From a virus: 64,000 bases of DNA. The notes beneath the pieces are model-generated. The model was not told the DNA's origin. It was given only the letters and a program-made list of their open reading frames with translations, and did not search any database. The translations under genes and the position numbers were made by a program. This document shows, in pieces, positions 35,368 to 42,716 of the stretch (its first letter is position 1; each line of letters begins with the position of its first letter). Location: positions 1 through 64,000 of the IMG/VR virus record IMGVR_UViG_3300026488_000026. One strand, written 5' to 3'.

Positions 35368-35817
35368 ATGAATGAAATTAATTTGTCAGCTTATTTAAAA
35401 CAAATGCTTGAGCCACAAGTTGTAATTGAAATTTGTAATTATGAATTTGGCAAAGATTTTAAAGAAAAATTTGAAAAAGAAGAGCTTTTAAGTTATCTTA
35501 TTAATAGGTTATTAAAAAATAATGATTTGGCATCAAATATGTATGATTTTGTTGAAGTTGTTGGTTTTATCGTCCAACAAGAATTTAAGAATTATGGGCG
35601 AGTTTATATAGATGTTGATGAACTTGATAATGTTTTTTATGTTTTAGTTGGTAGAATGTTAGAAAATGGTATTCCTAAAAACTTAATTAAACAATTTTTA
35701 GTTGATTGTTTTAAATCATTTTATGGTTTGCTTGATAAAAAAATTTCTGATTTAATTTGGGAATATCAAAATAAAAAAGAAAAATTACCAAATCAGCTTT
35801 CAGGATTTGACAAATGA
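35368..35817 (+). CDS. Unknown 149-aa acidic protein
   Basis: MNEINLSAYLKQMLEPQVVI, then alternating helices with many Glu and Asp; no membrane segment or Cys cluster. First gene after the internal promoter, SD AAAAGGAG. ATGA overlap with the following HTH gene. Not recognised. Confidence 0.5.
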   Translation: MNEINLSAYLKQMLEPQVVIEICNYEFGKDFKEKFEKEELLSYLINRLLKNNDLASNMYDFVEVVGFIVQQEFKNYGRVYIDVDELDNVFYVLVGRMLENGIPKNLIKQFLVDCFKSFYGLLDKKISDLIWEYQNKKEKLPNQLSGFDK

Positions 35818-36119
35818 TTGAACGCAAATTAAGTTGTTATCAGGTCCAAAAGGTTATGGACCTTTTTTATTTAAAAAAAGCAACTATTTCAAAAATAGCC
35901 CAATATTTTAAAGTTGGTTATAAGACAATTCAATATATAGTCCAAGGCAAAACTTATCGTGATTGTTGGCGTTATGATAGATATGGTTGGGAAAATGAAA
36001 ATGATTTCAAACTTGCTTATGAACATAGGAAAAGAGAGAACATTAAAAATTATGGAAATGGTAGAAAATCTCCAAAAATAGAATTCCTATTAGAACAAAT
36101 AAAAAAAGGAAAAGTTTGA
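35814..36119 (+). CDS. HTH DNA-binding protein (101 aa)
   Basis: Residues 7-50 (YQVQKVMDLFYLKKATISKI, then AQYFKVGYKTIQYIVQGKTY) form a resolvase-like HTH as used by phage HNH and regulator proteins; the motif is followed by a basic tail. Likely a DNA-binding regulator. A hairpin with a T-run lies inside its 5' coding part (35842-35868). Confidence 0.6.
   Translation: MIERKLSCYQVQKVMDLFYLKKATISKIAQYFKVGYKTIQYIVQGKTYRDCWRYDRYGWENENDFKLAYEHRKRENIKNYGNGRKSPKIEFLLEQIKKGKV
35842..35868 (+). terminator. Terminator-like hairpin inside a coding region
   Basis: AGGTCC and GGACCT form a six-base-pair stem with a ten-base loop, followed directly by five more T. It lies 28 bases into the HTH gene at 35814. 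It may attenuate transcription, or it may be chance in AT-rich sequence. Confidence 0.4.
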
Positions 36120-36355
36120 AAACAATTTGGCTTGTTAAATGCCTAAAATGTAATGATGAAGTTGAAAATGGAAAGTGCAAATGTGGAAATGTTGGCGTTA
36201 GAAAAAAAGGAAAACAAATTTTAGTTTTATTTTGTGACGATTTAAAAACTTGCAACTTAAAAAAAGTTGTAAGATACAAAAACTTAATAATAAAAGAAAA
36301 AAGTTGGTTTCCTTTTAGTTTTGCTAAAATTGAAAAAGTTGAGATGGAGGTATAA
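36116..36355 (+). CDS. Zinc-ribbon-like protein (79 aa), TTG start
   Basis: VKCLKCNDEVENGKCKCG gives C-x2-C and C-x-C pairs of a zinc ribbon; further Cys near FCDDLKTC. The frame starts with TTG at 36116, overlapping the previous stop (TTGA), with AAAGGA upstream; no ATG is available near. Role unknown. Confidence 0.5.
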   Translation: MKTIWLVKCLKCNDEVENGKCKCGNVGVRKKGKQILVLFCDDLKTCNLKKVVRYKNLIIKEKSWFPFSFAKIEKVEMEV

Positions 36356-36430
36356 ATGGGTTTTTATTTTAGTTTTATTTTGGTTGGTGTTGTTTGTTTG
36401 CTTTTATTTTCAATTATAAAAGGACTTTAA
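36356..36430 (+). CDS. Tiny membrane peptide (24 aa)
   Basis: MGFYFSFILVGVVCLLLFSI ends IKGL: one membrane span. The SD GGAGG precedes ATG 36356, and the next ATG follows its TAA directly. Tight packing and SD support translation. Confidence 0.5.
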   Translation: MGFYFSFILVGVVCLLLFSIIKGL

Positions 36431-36517
36431 ATGTTTGAAGAGATAATTTTTTTAGTTAGTTATTTTGTGTTTTTGATTATTGTAACGATTGAACTTTTAA
36501 GTAAGAAAGGAGAATAA
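36431..36517 (+). CDS. Tiny membrane peptide (28 aa)
   Basis: MFEEIIFLVSYFVFLIIVTI ends ELLSKKGE: one membrane span. Starts immediately after the previous stop, with an AAAGGA SD; its own end carries the SD AAAGGAG of the next gene. Confidence 0.5.
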   Translation: MFEEIIFLVSYFVFLIIVTIELLSKKGE

Positions 36518-36778
36518 ATGAAAATAACAATACAAAGTTTTTTTGGTGCGGTAGCTTTTATTAGTTTTGTAATTGCAAGTTTTTATTTTAGTGCAATTTT
36601 AGGTTTTATTACATTTCTTTTTGGAGGATTTTTTATAAATGGAATGGAAGTTTTTATGAAAGCAAATTGGGAATTGTTTAGTAATGAACTTGTTTTAGCA
36701 ATTTCTTCATTAATTGTTGGTATAATTTCATTTCTTTTTGCTGTTTGGTTGGATAGTTTAGATAAAGATAAATTTTAA
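36518..36778 (+). CDS. Membrane protein, 2-3 spans (86 aa)
   Basis: Hydrophobic segments at about residues 8-40 (AVAFISFVIASFYFSAILGF and following) and 60-80 (LAISSLIVGIISFLFAVWL). Third of three consecutive small membrane proteins in the early operon. Function unknown. Confidence 0.5.
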   Translation: MKITIQSFFGAVAFISFVIASFYFSAILGFITFLFGGFFINGMEVFMKANWELFSNELVLAISSLIVGIISFLFAVWLDSLDKDKF

Positions 36779-36790
36779 AGGAGAATTAAA

Positions 36791-37033
36791 ATGCTTTGGC
36801 TCAAAATTAAAAATGTTGGTTATTTAAAAGTTAAGGATATTAGCTATGTAGGCGAAGTTAGTTTGATTGATTTTGATGAATATACAAATAAAAATTTATA
36901 TGGATTTGAAATTGTAATTGGAGGAGAACTTTTACCTTTAGTTTATGATAGTAAAGAAAAAGCAATTAAGGTTAATGAGGAAATTAAAAAACAACTTTTG
37001 ATGAGTGCAAAAATTATAAAATTAGAAATTTAG
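36791..37033 (+). CDS. Unknown 80-aa protein
   Basis: MLWLKIKNVGYLKVKDISYV, mixed beta/helix, soluble. SD AAAGGAG. No family recognised. Confidence 0.45.
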   Translation: MLWLKIKNVGYLKVKDISYVGEVSLIDFDEYTNKNLYGFEIVIGGELLPLVYDSKEKAIKVNEEIKKQLLMSAKIIKLEI

Positions 37034-37062
37034 TTTTCAATAGAAAATAAAAGGAGTATAAA

Positions 37063-37359
37063 ATGATGGTTGTAACAAGCTTAAATTTTTTTGAAAATTT
37101 AAAAAGCACTGAAATAAGCGAAGAGCAAGAAGAGCAACTTATAAAATTTTATGAATTGTTGATTGATTATAAAAATGTAATAGATGAAGCAAGAGAAGAT
37201 AAAAATATTTTGCTAATTCAAATAGAAAACAACAAAGAATTGTTAGTATATTACTATGGGCTTTATTTTTTATATTTGAATGAAGAAAAAATTTTTAGTT
37301 TTAATTCAAAAGATTTGACTATAATTGGAGATTTTTTAAAGGAGGCGTTAGATGATTAA
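37063..37359 (+). CDS. Unknown 98-aa acidic protein
   Basis: Acidic helical N-terminus (STEISEEQEEQLIKFYELLI) then a beta part (LLVYYYGLYFLYLNEEKIF). SD AAAAGGAG. Overlaps the next gene by eight bases. Small acidic early proteins of phages often bind host factors; no evidence beyond that. Confidence 0.45.
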   Translation: MMVVTSLNFFENLKSTEISEEQEEQLIKFYELLIDYKNVIDEAREDKNILLIQIENNKELLVYYYGLYFLYLNEEKIFSFNSKDLTIIGDFLKEALDD

Positions 37360-37711
37360 GTTTATTAAACGCTATGTGTGCCAAGGTAAAGTTCAAAATG
37401 ATTATGAAAACAAAGTTGATTTTTTTCAAGTGATTGTTGAAAAAGAAGATGGAAGTCTTGAATGGAATGATGTTGTTGTTAAAGGTTTTTTGGTTTATTT
37501 AAAAGGCGGAAATTATGATAGATTTATCCGAGGTATGTATAAAATAAAAGAAGAAAAATGGAAAGAGCTTGAAAGCAAATTGTTTGATAAAGTTGAAGTT
37601 ATTGATTGTAATAAAGAAACTGAGCTTGAAGTTTTTGAGCTTGCATTATCAGGCGTTAGTTTGCCTGAAATTCAAAAATTTTTAGAAGAAAATGCGGAGA
37701 AAGTTAAATGA
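37352..37711 (+). CDS. Unknown 119-aa protein
   Basis: MIKFIKRYVCQGKVQNDYEN, a beta-rich part, then a helical end (LPEIQKFLEENAEKVK). SD AAGGAGG. ATGA overlap with the next gene. Not recognised. Confidence 0.45.
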   Translation: MIKFIKRYVCQGKVQNDYENKVDFFQVIVEKEDGSLEWNDVVVKGFLVYLKGGNYDRFIRGMYKIKEEKWKELESKLFDKVEVIDCNKETELEVFELALSGVSLPEIQKFLEENAEKVK

Positions 37712-38013
37712 GAATTTTTCTCCTTTTATTGATAATTTCAAGTTTGTTTGGCTATGATTTGTTGTGTTTAGTAGGTAAGAACGGCGATAAATGGTTGGAA
37801 GTTGAAAAACAATTAAGTTTGCATTGTGATAGCGAAAAATTAAAAATAAATGCGGTTAGATTTAGGCAAATTAGCGATTTGTTTGTTTATGAAATGCCAA
37901 ATAAAGCGGTGTTGTTTTGCGAGAAAGATTGGGTGTGGAGCTTTAGAAAGCTGATTATAATCGGCAAAGAAAATTTTAAAAGCGGTGATTGCAAAAGTTT
38001 TTATAAAAAATAA
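37708..38013 (+). CDS. Secreted Cys-containing protein (101 aa)
   Basis: The signal peptide MRIFLLLLIISSLFGYD probably places it in the periplasm. Four Cys follow (LLCLV, LHCDS, LFCEKD, GDCK), which could form two disulfides. Last gene of the plus-strand operon. The short signal peptide style is like Campylobacterota proteins. Function unknown. Confidence 0.55.
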   Translation: MRIFLLLLIISSLFGYDLLCLVGKNGDKWLEVEKQLSLHCDSEKLKINAVRFRQISDLFVYEMPNKAVLFCEKDWVWSFRKLIIIGKENFKSGDCKSFYKK

Positions 38014-38470
38014 AGTTTGTAAAGGTTTTGGTAGAGGATTTGCTGTGGTTTTGGCGTGGATTTGTTAGTTATATGCCAAGCTATTTGTGAGTAATTGGTA
38101 GGTAAAAGAAAGTCCGCGGATTTTTTAGCGTTTTGCACTCAAATAACCTCCCCCGTTTAATTCACAAGCCACATGTGAATATCTGCTTTTAGTGTCAAAC
38201 GCTTTTTGTTTACTTAACATAATGCATATTCTCAGGACATTTTAAAGCTAAAAAGTGTGAATAACTCAACGAATGGCAATTCAATTTTAAGTGAATGTTA
38301 AGGATTTTTTATAAAATAGTAAAATTATAGTGTCTGACACTATAAAAAATTTTTAACATAAGGTAGTTTATAGAATAAGCATCGGTCGGCGTGGTTGCGG
38401 TCCTTTGCGGTCCTCTTTTATCGCCCTACAAGGAAAGGTCAAAAAATGCCGCGTTTTGTGGGTCACATTG
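38014..38470. other. Non-coding convergent region, left part
   Basis: No supported ORF. Contains a palindrome TCCGCGGA followed by six T at about 38113-38126 (weak terminator for the plus operon), a perfect palindrome TATAGTGTC-T-GACACTATA at 38326-38344, and a locally GC-rich stretch at 38380-38450 with the direct repeat TGCGGTCCT twice, ten bases apart. Such a GC-rich island in an AT-rich genome could be a cis site for replication or packaging. Unproven. Confidence 0.5.
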
Positions 38471-38473
38471 TAG

Positions 38474-38830
38474 ATTAAAATTTTTTCTTTTAAATCTAAA
38501 ACAAATTAACTAAAATTTTTTCTTTTAAATCTAAAACAAATTAACTAAAATTTTTCTTTTAAATCTAAAGCAAATTAACTAAAAATTACCTTGCAAAATT
38601 AAAATTTTTTCTTTTAAATCTAAAACAAATTAACTAATAAACTAAAAACAAACAAATTAATAAACAAATTAATTAACTAACAAACTACCTTGCAAGATTA
38701 AAATTTTTTCTTTTAAATCTAAAACAAATTAATAAACAAATTAATTAACTAACAAACTACTTTGCAAGATTAAAAAATTTTCTTTTAAAATTAAAAGCTA
38801 ACAAACTAAAACTATCTTGCAATTTTTTAA
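38474..38830. repeat. Iteron-like tandem repeat array
   Basis: About six imperfect copies of a 35-40-bp unit (core TTTTCTTTTAAATCTAAA followed by ACAAATTAACTAA), with a second unit (ACTACCTTGCAAGATTAAAA) between later copies. Strong purine/pyrimidine strand bias: the plus strand lacks G over long stretches. Located between convergent operons, with no ORF. The arrangement resembles iterons beside an origin of replication, but there is no direct evidence. Confidence 0.7.
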
Positions 38831-38864
38831 ATTATCAAAAGTCTTTGACACTTTTTATTAAAAT

Positions 38865-38897
38865 AACGCCAAGGGGACTAATTTTCCCTTTGGCGTT
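38865..38897. terminator. Bidirectional terminator between convergent operons
   Basis: AACGCCAAGGGG and CCCTTTGGCGTT form a 12-bp stem with one G-T pair and a nine-base loop, with A/T-rich flanks on both sides. It overlaps the 3' end of the frameshifted gene at 38878. Confidence 0.7.
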
Positions 38898-39220
38898 TGA
38901 AAATCTTATTCCATAGTTTTTCTTCTGTCTTAACCACTTCTATATTTCCTGCTTTTATTTCTTGCTCTATTGCTTGTTTGTTTCCATCTTTGAAAAAGCA
39001 AAAATCTTCCAAAAAAAATTTTTAAATATTTTGAAGTTGTAACCGAAAAATTATAAGCATTTTTCAAGAGATAGATTTTTCTTTCTTTTATAATTACTCC
39101 GTCTTTTTCTTTTTTAATATATGTTTTTCCTGCAATAAGAGTATTATAACTTTGAAAAATAACTCCTGATTCATTTCCTATTAAAAACTGATTTTTTTGT
39201 ATTTGTTTTACTTTTAGCAT
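38878..39220 (-). pseudogene. Unknown protein, frameshifted at a homopolymer
   Basis: From ATG 39220 (MLKVKQIQKNQFLIGN) the frame runs to SKYLKIFF and then turns into basic nonsense ending at 38930. Removing one T from the minus-strand T8 run (plus-strand A8 at 39011-39018) gives LEDFCFFKDGNKQAIEQEIK, continuing AGNIEVVKTEEKLWNKIF to a TAG at 38878. The restored protein is 113 aa, with no recognised domain. The SD is AAAAGGAGACACAC. It could be a sequence error, transcriptional slippage or a real mutation. Confidence 0.65.
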
Positions 39221-39233
39221 TGTGTGTCTCCTT

Positions 39234-39650
39234 TTAGTTTACTCTATAAATATAATAAGTTTTACCATTTATAGTAATTTCTCTTTCGTCTCCATCATAA
39301 CTCGCAATTACACTTCCTGCACCATCATATTTTAATACATCTTCAACCCAAGCATCAACATCCACATAATATCGCAAATTTTCTGGTATATCTGATTCAT
39401 AGCATTCTTCATAAATAGTATATAATTCATTTTTTGCATACTCTTCTACATCATCATAATCATTAAAAACTAAAAATTCACAGCATCCACAATCTACAAA
39501 TAAATAGTTGTTCTCTTTTCTGAATTCACAATCTTTCAAATCTTTTGGAAGCACTTGAAGTGCTTCCGCCAAAATTTTCAAATCATACTTATCTTGAATA
39601 TTAAAATATTCTAACACTTCTTTAAAAGTTAATTCATTATCATATAACAT
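39234..39650 (-). CDS. Unknown 138-aa acidic protein
   Basis: Very acidic: NDYDDVEEYAKNELYTIYEE, then ESDIPENLRYYVDVDAWVED. The charge and length recall DNA-mimic proteins, but no specific family is claimed. CGCCEF holds three Cys. SD AAGGAGG before ATG 39650. Same operon as the 301-aa gene. Confidence 0.5.
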   Translation of the reverse strand: MLYDNELTFKEVLEYFNIQDKYDLKILAEALQVLPKDLKDCEFRKENNYLFVDCGCCEFLVFNDYDDVEEYAKNELYTIYEECYESDIPENLRYYVDVDAWVEDVLKYDGAGSVIASYDGDEREITINGKTYYIYRVN

Positions 39651-39662
39651 TTTACACCTCCT

Positions 39663-40568
39663 TTAATTTTCTAAATCTTCAATTATATAATCTAAAAAAG
39701 TATCTTCATCAAAATCTAATAAAATTTCGATAAAATCATTAAGTTTATCATAATCTACTATTAAATGATAAATAAATTCGTCTTTCGCCCATTCATATAA
39801 ATTTTTAAATAATTCTTTTTTGTTTTGTTTTTTATTGCAATCTTCACAATCTTTATAATAATTTTCATAAATTTCAATTAATTCTTCTTTTTTAATTTTT
39901 TTAAGAAGTTTATCAATTAATTCATCTTCGCTATAATCAATTAAACTTGAAATAATCCAACTTAAAGTTTTATAATCTAAATTATTATAATATTTAACAT
40001 CTTTTAAATACTCTTTTATGTCATCTACTAATACATAATAATTTGTGCCATCATGATGCCTGATTATCACTTCAATTTTTTTGTATTTTTTGCAATCAAA
40101 AACTTCCACTTCAATATCACCATCCGTTGCTTTATTTAGGAAATTTTCAAAAGTGCCTATATATTGTATTTCATAATCAAAATTGCCTCGCCATGTCCCT
40201 ACGCTTTCATCTACCAACCATAGGTTGCCATTATCAATTTTTTCATTTAATTCATCTATAAAAAATTTCCAATCTTCTCTCGTCAAATCTCCTGCTTTTC
40301 TCCAATCCCAATATTCATAATCTTCTATAATTTCATTTTTTTGTTTTTTTAAATTTTTTATTTCTTCTTTAAAATCTTTTATTGTTCTTTTAATTTTATT
40401 ATATGTTACACTTCCTGTTATAACATCTTTTAACATCTCTTCATTTTCTTTTATTTCATATTCAAGTGCTTCAATTCTTTCATTAAGTTCTTGCTCAACC
40501 AAATATTTAGCATTTTCTTCTACTACTATATCCCAATTAAATTCCATTATTTTTCTACATTCTTTCAT
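39663..40568 (-). CDS. Unknown 301-aa acidic coiled-coil protein
   Basis: Residues 15-85 are a coiled coil (NERIEALEYEIKENEEMLKD and on). A middle part has WDWRKAGDLTREDWKFFIDE and EVIIRHHDGTNYYVLVDDI. A C-terminal acidic helical part follows, with DCEDCNKK as a Cys pair. Strong sigma-70 promoter upstream. Its RBS and start (GGAGGCACAAATGAAA) are matched exactly by antisense sequence in the RNA candidate at 40912-40998. Function unknown. Confidence 0.55.
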   Translation of the reverse strand: MKECRKIMEFNWDIVVEENAKYLVEQELNERIEALEYEIKENEEMLKDVITGSVTYNKIKRTIKDFKEEIKNLKKQKNEIIEDYEYWDWRKAGDLTREDWKFFIDELNEKIDNGNLWLVDESVGTWRGNFDYEIQYIGTFENFLNKATDGDIEVEVFDCKKYKKIEVIIRHHDGTNYYVLVDDIKEYLKDVKYYNNLDYKTLSWIISSLIDYSEDELIDKLLKKIKKEELIEIYENYYKDCEDCNKKQNKKELFKNLYEWAKDEFIYHLIVDYDKLNDFIEILLDFDEDTFLDYIIEDLEN

Positions 40569-40597
40569 TTGTGCCTCCTTTTATTTTTGTTAATGAC

Positions 40598-40626
40598 ATT
40601 ATAAAAAATTTTTTATAAAATGTCAA
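40598..40626 (-). promoter_or_regulatory. Sigma-70 promoter with palindromic spacer
   Basis: Minus strand: TTGACA (40621-40626), 17 bases, TATAAT (40598-40603). The spacer plus -10 form the palindrome TATAAAAAATTTTTTATA, shared with promoters at 44732, 49385 and 53680. Drives the 301-aa gene and those after it. Confidence 0.85.
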
Positions 40627-40814
40627 GAATTTTTTATAAAAAATATAAAAAATTTTTTATATTTTTATTTTTGTATATACATTAATATATAAGAAAAATT
40701 TTTCCGCTCTTTCATTTTTTAGTTTTTTATTTATAAAAAATAAATGCCAAACACCAAATTTTTCATTCGTTTTACTTTATAAAAAATTTGAAAATTTTTC
40801 AAAATTTTTGTATA

Positions 40815-40898
40815 TTTTACTATTACCGCTTTTTTAATAAATTTTGAAAATTTAATTTTATTACTATTACCGATTTTTTAGTAGATTTTAAAAGTTTT
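40815..40898. repeat. Direct repeat, two copies of about 40 bp
   Basis: TACTATTACCG followed by a T-run, TA-AT and an AAAA-TTT end occurs at 40817-40853 and again at 40862-40898. No ORF. It lies just beyond the proposed end of the RNA candidate. Confidence 0.55.
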
Positions 40899-40911
40899 AA
40901 ATAGGAGGCAC

Positions 40912-40998
40912 AAAAGGCAAAAAGCTCGAAATTTCGGAGGCACAAATGAAATGCTATAAATAAGGAGACACAATTTCTTTTTTGGCTTTTTGCCTTTT
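40912..40998 (-). ncRNA. Candidate regulatory RNA with anti-RBS segments
   Basis: A perfect sigma-70 promoter ends at 41001, so transcription should begin near 40994, at the start of one arm of a 14-bp inverted repeat (40985-40998 with 40912-40925). The far arm ends GCTTTTTGCCTTTT, giving a terminator-like finish and an RNA of about 85 nt. The loop contains TTTCATTTGTGCCTCC, exact antisense to the RBS/start of the 301-aa gene, and TTGTGTCTCCTT, antisense over 11 nt to the RBS of the gene at 39220. There is no ORF of note on this strand; the plus strand has only a five-codon frame. Expression and function are inferred. Confidence 0.55.
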
Positions 40999-41000
40999 AA

Positions 41001-41030
41001 ATTATAAAAAATTTTATAATTACTTGTCAA
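41001..41030 (-). promoter_or_regulatory. Sigma-70 promoter of the RNA candidate
   Basis: Minus strand: TTGACA (41025-41030), 18 bases, TATAAT (41001-41006). No protein gene starts within 430 bases downstream. Confidence 0.75.
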
Positions 41031-41067
41031 GAATTTTTACAAAAATGTAAAAAATTTTTATAAAAAA

Positions 41068-41365
41068 CTACTTTTTTGATAGTTTTTCTTTTTTCTTATT
41101 AAAATGTTCTACAATATGACCCATTCTACGCTTAATTAAAACACTTACAATTGCTCCTAATGTTCCGCCTAATACAAATAATAAAATAATCTTTTTTAAT
41201 TATCCCATTGCTAATACCTAATCCTATGCTTGTAATCCAAAGTATTTGAATTATAAAAGCAAACACCCCTGTTTTAAAAATTGATTTTTCAACTACAACA
41301 TACACACTATATGTTCTCATAATTTGAAATAAAAAATTAAAAAAGAAAACTAAAAAAGCCGTCAT
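41068..41365 (-). pseudogene. Small membrane protein, frameshifted at a homopolymer
   Basis: From ATG 41365 (MTAFLVFFFNFLFQIMRTYS) the frame carries two or three membrane spans, with RTYSVYVVVEKSIFKTGVFA and ILWITSIGLGISNGI, then is lost. Dropping one A from the A6 run (plus T6 at 41192-41197) restores KKIILLFVLGGTLGAIVSVL and a basic tail ending at TAG 41068. The LRT/GG pattern is slightly like the DUF5698 fold. Overlaps the ligase stop by four bases. May be a sequence error. Confidence 0.6.
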
Positions 41366-42714
41366 TTTTCCGCCTTTGTAATTATAAGTTCTTCTAAATA
41401 ATCAGCCTTATCTTTATCAACTCTAAACTCTTTAAATCTTGGAAAATCCATAACTAATTGTTTTTTGCCGTTTGAATTTGTTATATAATACAAATCCGTA
41501 TAATAAATTTCTACAAGTTTGCCTATCAATTTATCTCCATTAAGCTCTCTAATTTTATCAGTTAAACCACTTCCCACTTTTATTTTAAATTTTCCATCTT
41601 CAGTTTGACAAATAAATCCGCCTATTTTACCTTCATATTTCCCTTCACCTTCAAACCAATCTATAATCCTTAAAGTGCAACTTTCAAGTCCTTTATACTT
41701 AATCCATTTTTTACTTCTTTTTTTCTCATAAATTCCATTCAAATCTTTAAGCATAATTCCTTCGCCTCCTTTATTTTTAACTTTTTCAAATAAACTTTTA
41801 ACTTGCTCAAAATTATCACAAACGAATTGGTCTATTAATTTGATGCTTAAATTTTCAACCCCCCTTAAATTTTGACCCCCCTTATTTTCAAAATCTAAAC
41901 CTCCCAATATTTTTAAAAGTCTAACCCGCCTATCTTTTAAAGTCGGACAATAAAATTCAAGATTATTCCACTCTCTAATTGTAAGATAATCAAAACAATG
42001 AAAATTAAGTTCTTGTTTTTCTTTTTCAGTTGCGGTTTCTTTTATAACTTTAGTTACAAGTCCTGATGTTTCTTGTCTTGTTTTTGCAAGTAATTCGCCA
42101 TCATAATAACCATCTGGTTTGTTTTTTAGTTCTTTAAAAATATATGGTAAATTTAAAACACTACCATTGTATGTAATAGCATTTATTTCATCTTTATTTT
42201 TGTAAATAAGACATCTAACGCCATCTAATTTTTCTTCTACTGCAATTGGAAATTTAATTTCATTAATATCAATTTTATTAATGTCATATGCTTTCATAAT
42301 AGTTGTATCTGGTATAAACTCATAACCAAGTGCCTCATTTATTAACTTAACTTTAACTCCAAGTTTTAATTTTTTAGTTAAAATGTCTTGATAATATTTT
42401 CCTTCAATTCCACACTTTGATAAAAATGAAATTACCTTTTGTTCGGCTTCATTACTTCTTGCTTTAAGATTTACAAGATAATCAACAAGTTCTAAAAATT
42501 TATTAGGAGGTATAAGAAAACCACCATATTTAAATTGAATTTCTGGTAGTTTTCTAATATGCGTATTTAAAAAAGGATTGATTAGAGTCTTTAATAAATC
42601 AAGAAAATAAGGAACATCTTTATATTCTTGAATTATTTTTATTTTTTCTTTTTTAGAGTTTGTTAGCATCAATTTATCAAAACCTGAAACCCATTTAAAA
42701 TTATCTTTTTTCAT
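41362..42714 (-). CDS. ATP-dependent DNA ligase
   Basis: A 450-aa protein. EKLDGVR at residues 161-167 holds the adenylated Lys 162. Later motifs: YYDGELLA, FHCFDYL, GGEGIMLKD and KWIKYKG. A C-terminal OB domain (KIKVGSGLTDKIR, then GKLVEIYYTD) follows. Seals nicks in phage DNA replication. A loop near residues 278-291 is encoded by a two-copy G6 minisatellite. SD AGGAGGGCT before ATG 42714, three bases after the methyltransferase gene. Confidence 0.9.
   Translation of the reverse strand: MKKDNFKWVSGFDKLMLTNSKKEKIKIIQEYKDVPYFLDLLKTLINPFLNTHIRKLPEIQFKYGGFLIPPNKFLELVDYLVNLKARSNEAEQKVISFLSKCGIEGKYYQDILTKKLKLGVKVKLINEALGYEFIPDTTIMKAYDINKIDINEIKFPIAVEEKLDGVRCLIYKNKDEINAITYNGSVLNLPYIFKELKNKPDGYYDGELLAKTRQETSGLVTKVIKETATEKEKQELNFHCFDYLTIREWNNLEFYCPTLKDRRVRLLKILGGLDFENKGGQNLRGVENLSIKLIDQFVCDNFEQVKSLFEKVKNKGGEGIMLKDLNGIYEKKRSKKWIKYKGLESCTLRIIDWFEGEGKYEGKIGGFICQTEDGKFKIKVGSGLTDKIRELNGDKLIGKLVEIYYTDLYYITNSNGKKQLVMDFPRFKEFRVDKDKADYLEELIITKAEK
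41848..41884 (-). repeat. G6 minisatellite inside the ligase gene
   Basis: On the minus strand AAGGGGGGTCAAAATTT is followed directly by AAGGGGGGTTGAAAATTT. The G6 tracts (plus C6 at 41859-41864 and 41876-41881) are exceptional in this AT-rich genome. It encodes part of NKGGQNLRGVENLS in frame. Confidence 0.8.
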
Positions 42715-42716
42715 TT

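Noticed and set aside
38380-38460. GC-rich stretch considered as a tRNA or other structural RNA gene
   Set aside because: No cloverleaf arms or T-loop consensus could be drawn; the direct repeats fit a cis site better.
40946-40963. Five-codon ORF MKCYK with SD GGAGG on the plus strand
   Set aside because: Too short, no plus-strand promoter visible; better explained as the strand complementary to the RNA candidate.
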